A stretch of 64,000 nucleotides of DNA from Tyto alba (GCF_018691265.1 NW_024881324.1:2855730-2919729), one strand, 5' to 3'; numbered from the stretch's first letter, positions 11,701 through 26,700 are shown. Numbers and translations: made by a program. The notes: generated by a model from the letters alone, not told the origin.

Positions 11701-14700
11701 GAATATAACAGAATGAGTGCCCATTAAGAGAGTCCTCTGTTACAGAGAAGATAATGAAATGAAATTAAACTGAGAAAAGGAGAAAAATATCTTAATATGA
11801 GGAAAATCATACTGACAATGCCACCTCTTTGCCTACAGTCTAATCCCTCAAGGGAGACAACGATCTTCCCCCATGCTGGCAATTTGAAACAAAACTATAC
11901 AAAACAATCAAAAATGACTGTAGAGAATAATTTCAAAGTTATTGGCTATAACATGACTTCTAATCTTTGTTCCATGTTTTTTAAACTTTCCCAAGTCCTT
12001 CACGATGTATATATTTGTGCAATGTGGATTGTTGAAGTATTTTTCAATTTTGAAATGTGTTCAGTTACCTTAGCTGTAATAGCTATACAGGCTGAATGAA
12101 TACAAATGAAATAGAAATGAAAAAGGTATGGCAGTCCATCTGAATACTGCAAACAAAGTGAACTGAAAAACTTCACTTAAAATACCTGATTAACATACTG
12201 AAAAATCAATTAATCTTGCACTTTGCTCTGAAACCTGGCAAGCTGGTTCTGATGAAGAGCTAGAGAGATATTCTTCAGAAAGACACTTCTGTTATTCACA
12301 TGCAGTACCATCCTGGGCTATGTGTTGCAAAGTGGTTTCCATTGTCCTAGTGGCTTTGCAAAAAATGGTAAAATGTTCTCCCTGTGCTAAGATGTTATAG
12401 TCCAGTTGAAATCAATTCTAACCTATCGTATTCCCTGTACTTTAGCTTTGGCACTTACCTGCTAAGGGAAGTCATTAACTGGAAAAAGTCTGATATGCTC
12501 CATACAGAAACAATTTCTCATACATATTTTTAGAAAATATAGAAGACATGTTTAGAAGCAGAAAAACTAGCTCCTTATCCAGAAACTATTTCCCATAGGA
12601 ACTTTCAAATGCTTTGTCTGATAGATTTTGCCTCTTCTTAATAGTTCGAAAAGTGGACACATTTTTTTTTTTTCTGGCCAGAGCTAATGATTTTTTGATT
12701 GGTAATCTAATATTGAGTCATATCTTATATTCACACATACATACACAAAAAGGAACCTCAACTACAATAAAATGCATAAGCCATTACTCAAGAGTAAAAA
12801 GGTAAGGAAAATAGTAAGCTTGAAGGAGAATATAGGTTCTGTGCACAGATACCAAACCTACTTCCAAAGAGCCATGGGAGAAGTGACCTAGAAAGCAGAT
12901 GGAGAATATCTAAGGTGGCCAACAATCATCTTATCAGGCTTTGATAGCAGGATGCATCACAGAAGGGAATCTAATGAATAGAACTATGGTTTCCCACTTC
13001 CCATTCTCAAAGGAAGATTTGGCAAATGCAAAGAAGCCTGTTAATTCTCCCCACACAGCATGTGGAGCTGCATTCTAGTTGCGGTTTCCTAGTCACACAC
13101 CAAACAGTAACATACAGAGCCCAAAACATTTGCTGTTTTAGTATAGGCTCTGAGGCAAATGAAACATATTTGCAAAAGGTGGCAGCAAAAGGCAGTAAAG
13201 AAGAATCAGGATTTTCATTTACGTAAACCAAGTCAGGAGGCTCAGTAAATGTCTGAACTACAGTGAGACTGGAGTAGAAGCTTGCACCTATCCACTACAG
13301 AAAAGCAAAACTAGAATTTTCTAGACAAATTCTGTACTTACAGCTCATCCCCAACACTTCATGGATTTATCAGGACCTACAGTTGCTTTTAATAGCAGAA
13401 TATGGACTCAGTCACAGGTTCTGTTCCCATTCAGTTATCTCTGATAAATTCATGTCCCACTGCTACAGTTACATCATAATAAAAATGCCCTCTAATTCCC
13501 TTAAATCAATAGGTAAATGCTCTGCTATTTTAAATACCTTTAAGCCAACAGAGCACTATGTTGCCCCAGTATATTTTTGTTTCAAGCATGTATTGTTACT
13601 AAGCCACTGAATACTGGGGAACATTCAGAATTCATCCTGTTTATATCCATGTTTCCTAAAACTGGGGCACTGGAAGGTGTTGTACAGAAGCAGATTTAAT
13701 ATTTAGCTGTATTTTATCTCAGAGAAGAATGTAGTAGAATACCATAAATTGGGATTTTTATAATTCTAGAATTATGAGCTGTGCTATTCTTTGCATTTGT
13801 TACCATTTGTGACTGTATATTACAGTTGGAATTGTTATAGATTTTGCAGATAATGGAGATTCCCACTGAGTGGCTTCAGGGACCAGTTAAGAAGTATGAC
13901 TGTTGTAAAAATAATCGTGTAAATCAATATATGGATTGTTTCAAGACTGCAGATGACAATAGTAGAGTGGTTTTGTTTTTTGTTTTTTGTTTTTTTTTTT
14001 TTTTAATTTTAATTATATATATTTTTTTTTGCATGTAATTACCTCACTGCTTCACTACTGAAAAGTGTAACAGTAAAAAAGCCAAACCACCATTTTGGCA
14101 TTGGAAGATACCTGGTTTCCCCATAGCGTCCTTAGCACAGCAATCAATAACAGTGGAAGATCATGAAGCTCAAAATGGGCTGAAAAAAAAGGCAAAGCTC
14201 TTTTTAAACAGTTAGGAGGAGAAGGGTTTACTCATTGGACAGAAAAGGAGACCAGAAAGAAACATGATGTTGACAGTAGAAGGGCAGCAGATGAAGAAGT
14301 TCCTAAAAATGGAGTTACTGGCATTCACGGGAGCCATTCTGAAACTGCAGCTGTGATGTGACAGATATTGTGTCTCAAGCCTTGGTGCTCATCTGACCCC
14401 AAATGGCACTGCTTTTCTCCAGATCACTGTCTGTCAGGTATGTGTAGTGTAAGAAAAACATACTTCACCTTCACTCCACCCAAGCTAGTCAGGGTCGAAT
14501 TGCAAACATGTGGGATCCAAAATACTTTTCCACTGCTCACAAGGGGTGAAGTACAGAGGAAAGAAAAAAAGAAAAACCTACCTGCTTGAAGGTCTATTAT
14601 ATTTGCTTTAACTGTTAAAGTACAAAACCAGTATTTATGTCTTATAAATGGGAATGGAGACAGAGGAAGAGAAATGCCCAGATTCATATGATTAGCTTAT

Positions 14701-17700
14701 TATACCTATCTGTAACTTTTAGGTTAGGAGCCCTCTTTCAGATGCATTAGTTGTCTTCACAGAAAGAGTGCAGAGAGTAACCAGTGACACCAAAAGGTAA
14801 TTGGCTCCAACTTCACAGCTTCTGGAGGCATATCACTCTCTCATAATCTAGACACACATATTTATCTCACCCTGAAAGGAAATAGACCTGAGTTCAAGTA
14901 CACAGATGTGGATGAAGGACATATCCAAAGGTTGGGCTGTATCTGCACTACATCACTGGGAGCCGTAGCAAAGATCCGTGGATCACTGAAAGAACACAGA
15001 TGCAGAAAAAAATGCCCTGCCAGTTTAGGGGCGGCACAGAACCTGGGTGGATTTACGGTTCCTGGAACCCAGGGGACTGCTCTCTGGACTGAGCACACAC
15101 ACGGCCTCATACTGGCTGCTTCCTCCTGTGCTGGGTCTGTGTGTGGCAGGGTTTTCGGTAGCAGGGAAAGGGGCTACAGGGCTGGCCCCCTGTGAGAAGC
15201 TTCTCAAAGCTCCACCAGCTCCAAGTTGGACCTGTCTCTGGCCTGGGCTGAGCCAATTAGTGACGGCGGCTGCGCCTCTGTGATAACGTATTTAAGAAGG
15301 AGAACCTGGGAGTTGTGAGGAGGAGGAGCAGCGAGGGAGACACCTCTGCAAACACCGAGGGCAGTGGAAGAAAGGAGGAGAGGGGGGAGGTGTGCCAGAT
15401 CAGAGACCCCCCTGCAGCCCGTGGTGAGAGAGCAGGCTGTGACCCGCACCCATGGAGCTCACCAGTGGAGCAGATGCCACCTGCAGCCCATAGAGGACCC
15501 CGCACCAGAGCGGGGGCCTGTTCCCGAAGGAGGCCAGGACTCTGAGGGAAGCCTGTGCTGGAGCAGTCTGTTCTTGAAGAACTGCAGCCCACAGGAGGGA
15601 CCCATGTGGGAGCAGTTTGTGAGGAGCTGCAGCCCGTGGGAAGGACCCACATTGGAGAAGGTTTGTGGAGGTCTGTCTCCTGTGGGAGGGACCCCACACT
15701 GGAGCAGGGGAAGAGTGTGAGGAGTCCCCACCCTGAGGAGGAAGCAGCAACAGAAACAACAGGTGACGAACTGACCGCAACCCCCGACCCCTGCCCTCCC
15801 TGTGCTGCTGGAGGTGAGGAGGTAGAGAGAACCGGAGTAAAGCTGAGCATGGGAAGAAGGGAGAGATTGGAGTGAAGGTGTTTTTAAGATGTGGTCGTAT
15901 TTCTCACTGTCCTACTCTGTTTGATTGGTAAATTAGTGGTGGTGGTAGTGTTCAAATTAAATTGATGGTTATTTTCTTCCCCAATGGAGTCTTCTGCCCA
16001 TGACCATAATGGTTGAGTCATCCCTCCCTGTCCTTGTCTTGATCCCCAAGCCTTTTGATTTATTTTTTTTCCTCCCCATTTCTGAGGGGTAAGGAGTAGT
16101 GAGCAGCTGCATAGTGCTCAGTTGCACTCTGGTCTTCAGCCACAACACCTCTTCATGTTTTCCCATGCGGAGTGGGATAGTGCCAATGCTGGGCCTGATC
16201 CCAAACCACTGGATGATCAGGCTGCATCAGACCAATGTCAGTCCACTGAAATTAGTGCAAAGACTCCTTGTGAACCTAGCAGGCTTTGCATCACACTAAC
16301 AGTGTCTTTACCACTGGATCCATGTACTTGTTTATCCATATTTAACAAGTTCAGGTTAAGTGACATATGCTTTGATATAAGTGTATGTAACTCCATCACC
16401 AAGACTGAATTTGCCTGCCTCATTTTTTTTTTTTTAATGCTATCAGGAATTTATAGTTTTATATTAAAAGCTATTTTAGAAATATGACTAGAACCTGGAC
16501 CTTTCTTACAAACAGTAGTTATAAACCTGAGATCTTCTGACAGCTGGAGCACAATATTTGTATTACCTGTTGTCTAACACAGCTCATATAAAACATGGAA
16601 TACCCACAGCCCCTGTTTCTAGCTAATACACTGCACTTCCACACAGCCTAACTTCTAAGGTGGTATAAAGCATACTAGCATACAGGCTTTAGAAAACCTA
16701 CTACAACAAAGGACACTGTTTCTCAGTGTACATTTATCCTTGGTTTCACCACCAGAAAATATATCAGAAACAGAGTTCAAGGGCAAGGCTGTCATCCCTG
16801 ACACAGGCAGAATTACCCATCTTAGCCCCATTTTCCAAAGGCCCAAGTCTGAAAAAAAAAAAAAAAAAATATTGATGTCAAGTCCTTTGAGCAAAAGAAA
16901 ATGTTTAGCACCGTACAGCAACCTTATGCAATGAACCTTAACAGGTACATAGAGTCAGAATAACATGCTCAAGCAGATGCTATTTGCTAAATGTAAGAAA
17001 CTGACAACCCTGCAGCTAAAATTATGGGAGCTGTTTTTAACTCAGTCAAGGGAGGGCTTGGATGGATCCAGAGGTCTGGAGATGGGAGTGGGGTGGGTGC
17101 TGGCTTTTGAATGAAACTATTACTTTCCCATTCCTTTCCATTTATAACTTAATTTCACCTAGTGCTTCCCCTTGTTTCTCTTCAGATACTCTTTACCAGT
17201 GCTGCTGTCCATAATCCGGTCCTGTGCTTGTAAAAGCCCATTTGCCCCATGGCAATTGGCTTTGCATCCTGTGAAAGAACGCCTTGTGTCACTGCTGTTC
17301 ATTGCTGTGGGAGCCTTGCTGGCAGCTCCTGTTCATGTTCTTTTAAGGCAATGGGATAAAAGCTATATTCTATGAAGACTTTCAAAACCAAACGAGGCTC
17401 AGAGCAGCCAGCATCAGGCACCTCCATGTCTGTAAACTTGAGCCAAGCTGACCTCGCTTCTCTGTCCTCTTTCAGCCCAAATAATCATAAACTTAGATTG
17501 TAATCTTCCTTTCCATCGGGGTAAATAAACCATCTCAGTCTTAATGGCTCAGTGCACACCCTATATTTTCCCTACTTTGCATTCAAAGAAATGCTGTAAC
17601 TGCGAGAGAACATTATTTTATACTGGTTGTAGTTGTGATGTGCAGTAAGGAAACTTCTTCTTTCCTGCTGCCAACGTGTATTTATTTTACAGTTAACAAG

Positions 17701-20700
17701 TAGTATTTATAGCAATAGCAAAATTTATAGCAATAACATAAAGCAGAGGAGGATTTCCACATCTACAAAATAAAAGTTAAGCAAGTACTACAAAGGGAAA
17801 AATAAGGGAAATATTTTAACGTAGTCTCAGATGTGCTACATGAAATAGAAGAGGCTAGTGTCATTGCTACTTTCAGGAAAACCAGCATTTGCTCTGCTTA
17901 CCCAGCTTGAACACATTTCTAGCTGCCATTGATACACTGTTGGAAAGCATGGATCAAATATATCAGTGGTAAAGGCTGGAGCATTTTCTTTCAGATGCCT
18001 AAGGAAACCTCAGAAGCTCTTTTTGTGCTTTTGCACCCCCAACAGTAAGGCTGCAGTCAGAAGGAGCTGCGGTACCTCCTGACACACAAAATCAGGCCCG
18101 GCATTCTTTTGTGCAAACCGTTTTTCCAACATATTCTGCCAGCTCCCTCCTTCACACCATCATCCTTCTGCCCTCTGCAGGACAAACATGGATATGGTCC
18201 CCGTACCTAAATACAGTTCATTAAATTCACATCCACACTGCACAAAAGTCTTTTTTTTTTTTTTTTCCCATCTTATCTTGTATGAGAAACTTTATTTCAT
18301 TACAAGGCTTTCAAGCTAATCAGCAAAAAAAAAATTGTCTTCCTTACAAGCCATTTTCTTCAGTTTTTCTCATGTAATACTGGTCTATATTCTTACTGTT
18401 TTGTTAGCTGCTCATCTAGAAGAATCTCTTGTTGAACTTTGAGATCAAGAAGGAATCAGAACCTATGAATATGTTTCACTGAACCTTAAATTTACAGTGC
18501 CTTCTTTAAACACTGCCCATTTAAAAAGGTCAGATTTTCCTCAGAGACCTGTTACTGATTGTGAAGTCAGTTGGGATGTCCTCATCAGTTTCAACAGATG
18601 TGAGCTTTGGTCCCGCGTTATTTCAGTAATGTTTATTCTATTTAAAAATGTGTGGATCAGGAGCTTGCAGAATATTCAAACGGAACCATAAAGTGGGGCA
18701 GAGCTCTATAAAAGGGCTACCCAGATCTTTATTCTGAAAGTGAACATATTGAAAAACTCCAAATGTCTGACCTGTGGTTCCTCAGGTATTAAGGAGCATT
18801 TACAGTCATGGCAGCATAACATAAAAGTAACATCTCTCACTGCAGTGTAATTCAATTCATGCTTCTTTATGTCCAGTGCTGACACTCAGTAGATCACAGA
18901 AAGAAGCCTTTTTTGCTGGATGTTAAATCAAATTACTAGATTTGACCCAATGAGGTTATCTGTAGAAAATTCTACTGAGTTCTCCACGAATGTGGAATAG
19001 ATGAGTAGTGCCGCCTTTCTCTGAAACACCAGGTTGTGGGGGGAACAGTTCAGCTCTGGAAGGTGACAGGGATATTTTCGAGATAATAGCTGCACGGTGG
19101 GGCTTCGCTGAGCAAAAGGATATTCTCAAGGCCACACATTCAGCTGGAATCCTGGCTAAGGCACTTGGACAAACAGCAACAGCAGGAGAGAAAGAGAGAA
19201 GAAGGATTAGCTGGAAGAGAGGCACAGAGGTGTGGGGTGCTATGCTGGTATCTGTGTCAGGAAGAACATGGAAATAGGCTGGATGGAAGGGAGCAGAGAT
19301 CTGCGGGTAATTAGAGAGACTAATGCAGCAGAATTTGGACTGCTGAAGGGTGGTTGGAGGCTTGGAAGGGACGGGGCTTGGGATAAGTAGGAGCTCATCC
19401 GAGGTGCTTATCTGAAAAGGGATTCAGCACAAGGTGGTAGAACAAAACCTAATACAAAAGTCTAAGTTTGAGCAGCTTTACTATTTCTTTAGAAATACAG
19501 AACTCTGTCCCAACTGCTCTTCTGTGACAAAGTTGGCACTTGAAATGGGTTTTGTGCGGTTCTTGCACTCAGAACAATGAAAGCAGCTATTGCATCCAGC
19601 CTTGTTCCAGCCTTGTTCAGGTAGGTCAGGTGTGTGTCTGAGAGGGAAAGAGCAGGCTTCTGAGACATCCACCCTCCTAAAGACTGGACAAAGTTAACCT
19701 GTACAAGAATTACAGAGCCTGTATTGAATATTGCAGGTGTCCAATAACAGTATGCACCGGCGGCAAGGTCAGACACTGGCTTTATGGAATGAAATTTGTG
19801 TGTGGTGTAAATATGTAAGCTATGACAGGGGCAATATCATTTCCAGCTAGAGGGACAAGTAGCCTTTAATGATTGCAGGAGAGCAGGAGCTTTTGCATTT
19901 CACCACTAGGCAGCAACACAGGACTTCTTAAATTAGATTGGAAATTTGTTTTAGGGAAGAACACTGCTTATGAATCACCAGTGTCAGTGTCTGCTGTGTG
20001 CGCTCGTTTACAGCATCTAAGCCAGCAGATGTTTTAATTTCCATTATGCTCATAACAAAACAGATGTGAATTATCACCGTGCCCTTTCTCTTTCACAATG
20101 ACCTTGGAAATAAGACAAAATACATTAAACTAAGTCTGCTGTGTGTTTTTATGGGGGGAAAAAAAAATACATTTCTGCTCTTGTTTTCTCTTTCCCTCTC
20201 TCTTTTTTAATCTTGAATTTTAAAGGAGAAAATTCTTGCAAGGCCATGACCAACACCTTCGTTGCCAAAATATGTATTTCTAAGATGAAGACAGTTCTCT
20301 CTTAAAGTGCTGAGAGAAATGTCTGACACTTTCCTAGATTTAACTGTTGTACATGCCAGCAGAGAGTCTCTGCCCAAATGTGGAAAAATGGACACCTATT
20401 TAAAAACACTGACATAGTTTGGCACACTGACCTGGATATAAATTCTCATCCCATATAAAGAGATTTAATAGGAAGCCAGGATAGAGAACACTTAATCAGC
20501 AACTCCTGCAGTTGCTCCTGCTGTCTTTGCTATCCCCATCTCCACTACAAGGTTCTGTCCTTGGACCAGGAGACTAAGAAGGGTATGAGTAGCTGGGAAT
20601 TGTGGGCTACAATTCACTCTATGAAAATTTGAAACCTTCACCCAGAAATGCTCCTTCCCTCCTCACACCTACCACCCCATATCTCTTAGCTCAATCAAAT

Positions 20701-23700
20701 GATCTGAGACACTACCATCCCCCTGTATTTCCCACGAGTAACTGAGCATGCCTTTCCACTTCTTCTCTGACATTGTGAATGACAGACACCGAATTCTCTC
20801 TCCTGTCAGAAAACCCTGCTCCTGACCACTGCTTGCGTAGTCAGTGCTGCTGTAAGAAGATGTCATGCTCCCTGCTTGTACCACTTTCACGACCTCTGTT
20901 CCATCACAGTGTTAAGAGCCAGAGTTGGTACATCCAGTGAGTCTTGCCTGCAGGCCAGATCCGTATGCTGTGGGCAGTTTGATCTTCCAAGCTGAGCCTC
21001 AGGAACACCCAAGGGTAAGCATTATCCCAAATATAGCTGGAAAGGCTGCCTGCAGCGAGTCTTTGAATGGCACATGAGAGAAACAAATAGCTGATATATT
21101 TGTGTAGCTTTTACAATCCAACAAGGTCTCTGTGTGATGGAGGCTGATACATCTATAGGACACCATCAGAACTTTAGGCAAAGCTTTATGAGACCTTTCA
21201 CTAATCTGAGAGTGGAAGATCACTTAATTCTGGGTCAGGTTAGATCAGAACAGAAAAATAAAAACATTGCAAGAATTGAGGCTCGAGTTTTTGTTTGGTT
21301 TATTTTGTCAGGGTTTTTTTTGCTTTGTTTTTGTTTTGATTTAAATCAAGGTCTATGGACCCATTAAGATAATAAAAACTAAAGGATTTTTTTTATGCAT
21401 CCTTGACTCTTACTCAGCACTTTGAGACCTGGTGGACTGTATTCTGCTCTCAGATGACTAAGCTATCCATTCTTTTATGCAAAGCAACAAAATTAATATT
21501 TTGCTACTAAAGTTTTGTTTTCACATCCTTAGGAGGACTTTTTTTGTCTTCCAGGAACATCCCTTTCATGAATGTTCTTCAGTTTATGTACCTGACATTT
21601 CTTATTGCCTTTTATCCTTCTAACTATATTCTTATATATTCTCTACACTATTGGATTTAGTAGCTAAGAGATTTGATATTATAAAGGGCCGGATTCAGAG
21701 AAGTTGAAAAATTATTGTGAGGTAGATGATATGGGAACAGTAAAACTTAAAGATATGTATTGTATTGGACATTAATATTTCTTACAGCTAAAAGCTTTTA
21801 TAGCATGAATGCACCAGTAAAAATACAGAAAAAAAAAATTCCAGCCAACATAATCCTACTTCTTCCATCTTTCTTTTCCCAAGATTTTAATTTTCCAAGA
21901 GCTACATTACACTACTTTTATATCTTAGTGTAAATCACATATGCTTTTATTATGCTCGTGTTTTTTTCATCTCCCCAGTGAATGAACTGAATGGATTAAA
22001 CAAAATATCTTAAAAATGTCATTTCTGGTACAAAAAGTTCTAAGTTAAAATCCTGGCTAAAGTCCGAAGTGAAAGACCTTCTTGTTTTAAACTGACTCAT
22101 TAGTATAAATGATCACGTCCCACAGCACACTGTTAATGGCAGCCTAGGGCCAGACAAAGCTTTCACAGTCAGAAACAGTATAGGCAACTATAATTTGCAA
22201 AAGCACACTCTGCTGCTGTGGCAAATTCAGATGGGGAATTTCAGTAAGAAAGCTGTTTTAGATACACTTCTTTCAAGAAAGCTCAAACCACCTTGCTGAT
22301 TACATTATATTTATTCTCTATTTGTGACATTAGTTTTTGAAATGCCGACCAACTTCACCTGCCATAGCTTTCACATTGAAACTTAAAAGGCTAAGAAAGC
22401 TGGGACAGAAATAAATGTGATGTTCAAAGGCTACTTTCCACCTCAGGACAGAGGTGTATAAGACAGAGGTCTTTGAGTAATTGTCCCCTCACAACAGATC
22501 ACAATCATGGAAACAGAAGCTCTTTAATCTTGCTGACAAAGTCAGTTGGAATTTCGTCAAGTTAGTTTAATGTTCTCCGGACAGTTTAGCCTAAACCTGG
22601 ATAAAAGCTCTGTGCAGGAGTCTCTCAGCTCTGCAGGAGCGGAACCATCCACTCCAACCTGTTGTGTGCGGAGGAGCTGGCTGGCCACGTTTATCTTTAC
22701 TCCAGAGGAAGGAGAAGTCAATTGGCCGCCTGAATAGGAAACTGCTGTGAGCAGCAGAACTGCTGAAAGCCTCACTTTGACTGGAGTTTTGTTTTGTAAT
22801 TGGATTCTGCTGCTGGGAAAAGGTAAGCACTCCTTAAAGCTTTTCCAGCATTTAAGGCATCTTACGGAAATTTGCTGGTTCTCCAAACAGTCCCTCTCAG
22901 TGGAGACACAAATAGCCTTTCCCACCCTGACTCCGTTCCTGTTCCATGAGACTTGTAAGAACTTAATGGCTGTGAGGCCTCTGTGACTGTGTCAGATTTG
23001 GTGCATACAAGCTTAGACTCAAAGTAGACTCAGAAACTGTGGCACAGACACATGCTGCAATTATATATGCCTCGTTTCCTTGTGAAACCAAGTTAGAGTC
23101 AATGCATCACTGTAATACATGCCTACAGCTCTTCTCTTGAGCACAAATACAGCAAGCTCTTTCTTCAGCTCAGTGGAGTAACTGCTTTTACTACTTACAA
23201 ACCACAGATTTGACACCGTGGACCTCACACATGATCCTAGGCAACAGTAAACTAAGCAAATCTGATTTTAGCTACATGACTTCTTAAAAAAATATTTTGT
23301 AAAGCAACTATTAGATGAATTATTTTCCTTAAGTATAAGATAAAAGTATTCTTTAGAAGAAAAATGAAATAAAAATTAGTCCATTTGAACTTAGCATAAT
23401 GAATGGGACGCTGGGTATAGATATTTCAGGCTTTGTACCCCATTCATACAGATGAAGTAAATCAGTGTAGTCACTTCACTTTTATCTGGCTTCAGACGCG
23501 CACAGCATCAGACATTACATTATCTATGTTTCAGGGACTTTTTTCACAATCAGAAATAGTACAAATTCAGAATAAATCCTCAGGTGCAGACCTATACTGG
23601 CCTCACTGCTAGCTCTGTCAGATAGCTCCAAAAAAGCCAATATACACGTGACAAGTTCTACAAACAAGATTTATCATCATTTTTTTATTTTAACCACCCA

Positions 23701-26700
23701 CATTTAACTGAAATAATACCATGGGACACTAATAAACTCCTGATTTTTTTCCAAAAAGGCTCCGTGCAGAAAGCAATCATGCTATGAGGTGTATTATTCC
23801 ATGCAGCTGAAGACCAGAAGTCTTTCCTCACACTGTAACCACATTTACAGGCACGCGTCCCTCCCTCACGCCATCCTTTCCTGCCCCCACCACATGACCC
23901 AGAATCCAGTCTCACACAGTGGCTTGAGAAACTTGAGAGAGCTAAAACAAACAGTTTCTCTGATTTCCCTTGTGCTATTTCCAAGAAAATATGATGGGAC
24001 CTGTATGACAACATTAGAACAGCCAAATGGACCAGATATTTCATCAGTGCAGTTCACTATTTTAATCAGATGGTAGCAGGTAAATAAGATTTTGTAGGTA
24101 TACTGAAGCTTGAGTCATCTAGCTATGACAATGTTGATCACTGCCTGGTGACTAAATTGGATAGACTAGATTGTCAGGTAGATCATAATTAACGGTAGGA
24201 TCACTGGCTTAAAGTGAAATAGTAGACAATACATTTTCCAACTTGCTGACATTCATTTTAACAGCTCTACTATCATGTTTAATTATTGAACTAATTCTTT
24301 TGTTTCTGCAACTTATTGCCCTCAAGAGCAAATCTCCACAGCTTGTATACAATATGGATTAATCAATAGACTGCATCTAGAATAACTGAATTTTCTGCTC
24401 GATTCTATTCAGGATTTAAAGTTGTATGATCAAAGGGAAAAAAATGAACTTTTTTTTTTTTTTTTCCCCACACAAAAATATATTATGTGCATGGCCAAAA
24501 ATAACTTAATTTCCTTCAAAGTATGTAGAGAATAGCAGAAGTTTTATTTTTGGTGCATATTATATTTTTAGTTCCCTCAAATGTTATTTGATCCAAGAGC
24601 TGAAAAAAAGACAAAAAGATAAATGGAGCATGCAGCAGTTATTCTGAAGTCTTTATGCTTGATATACAGTTGAAAGTCTTTCCCAGGTAAGTCTCAACTG
24701 CATGCTGTCCCAATCTTGAAGAATACAGTTGATTTGCATCTGTATCCAATATTTATAAATCCATTTAAAGTGTGTTGACATGTTGGCTTTCTGCTTTTAA
24801 GAAGTTAGTTGACAAAAAATGCTGTACTTTTGGCGGAAATTTCAAAGGCTACTTTCTCAAGTCTATTACTGTCGTGACGAGAAGAAGAAAAAGTAATGTC
24901 CTTTGAATTTATTACATTTTTGTTAATGCTCATTTGAACTGAGTATTCAGAAAGCCAAAAAAAGAAACCCACAGAGTAAAAACAACAAACCACAAGGCTG
25001 TCGGCATTTTTTGGCTTTGATTATAGGCTTTGATTATAGGCTTTGTTCTTTATTTTCACTGTCTAAACCCTCATTTGCATTGTAAGACACTGGTTTCCCC
25101 AATTCCATGTGATAAGCAGAGATGAGTGTTAATAATAGCACAACTATGTTGCATAAAGTTTTAATTGTGTCTGAACTAAAGTATGCACTTTGATGTGTTA
25201 GGACTTCAACAGAAGTTCTCAGGCAGTGGAAATTACAGCATCACGTAGGCTAAAGGCTCAGCTTTCCAAGTTCTGAGCAGTGAGATCTCCAGATCCTTTC
25301 CGTTGTCTGCTCTTGCCTTCTTTTTCTTCCACCATCAGCTGAAGTCATTTCCCTCCCACACCATGCCATATATAGTCAAACACGATTTCATCTTTGTTCT
25401 GACTTTCTATAGCAGCTTCTTGGCAAAAACTCTGGATAAAGATGTACCATCCAATGCACAGAGTTCCAACTTCAGGAGGCATTTTTCAAACCTTAGACTT
25501 TTTGAAAAATATTGTAGGTTGTGCTGCAGCCCTATTCCCTGAGAACATACCACAGATTAATCTTGTTCTGTGGTGGATGCTGTGCAAACTACTGCCAGAA
25601 CTGGGAACAGTAATGACCTTGTATAAGACCAACAGGCATCAAAGTCTTCAGTCTCTTCTGAATGTGTTGTCATTCTTGACAACAAAAATGTCACAGTAGT
25701 CTGCCAGACCTCTACGTCTCTCTCTCTCCCATTCCCTACTTAAATTTGCACAACTATCAAGAAAATTTAAAGTGAATGGGATCTAGATATTCCCTCCCTC
25801 TTATCAGCCTTTGAAAAGATTATTAAGCTTATATGTTTTTTTTTTTGTTTGTTTGTTTGTTTCATTTTGTTTTACAAACCGTCCTAGTAATTGAATAGCA
25901 ACATGCATGCACACTTTTCTGAGGGTGCACCAATTAGCATGATTGCTCTGGAATCACCAAAGATAACTTATTTTTCTGGCCAAAGTATTTGAGAAACAAA
26001 TATATTCCATAACTGAGTAGATTACCCTTCTTGCGCAAGTGTATGCATGCAAGTGAACAATGTGTGATTGTGAAGGGAGGATACAGCTTCAATTAAGGTC
26101 ACACTTTCAGCTTGACTTCTATATGAGAAACCTAGAAGTTGATGCACCTGGATATAGCTTTGCTGAAGCAGTTCATTTTGATAAATCCATTTATTGGCAA
26201 CTTCCCTGTCAAATCACAGCTCATCCCTTGGAAAAATATGTCTTAAGAAAAGACCAGGCACCAGAAAATGTGATTGACATCAAAGAAGCAAGTAGAAAAA
26301 TCCAAAGCTGTCTCATTCCTCCTTCGAAGTTAATGGTCCAATAGATCAACATAGGTTGTTTAGAAAACAGAGTATGTGCAGCTCCCTGCGTCACAGTTTT
26401 TTAGTGGATAGCTTCACTGATTTTTCACTGGCATACAGCAGGTCATAAAAGTCCTGATGACAAAAAGCTCAAAACGTTCAGGTTCATCACCTGAAAGCTG
26501 AAGGGCACTCAGAAGTTCAGACTTCTGGTGGCACTCAGTGAGCTTTGATCTTTTTACGTGCTGCTCTATACACAAAATGCAGCAGTAATCAAGAACATTC
26601 AAGTAACAGCAGAACCATATTGTAATAGGTTAAACATAAAACAGTTCTGAAAATTGAGGAGAAAAGATTGTTTTTAAATTGGCTTTTTTTTCTTGGTTCT

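Noticed and set aside
15257..15850. 197-codon minus-strand ORF, the longest in the window.
   Set aside because: It lies wholly in a family-B LTR on the antisense strand, and several other frames are open there too because of GC-rich tandem units. It is not a gene.
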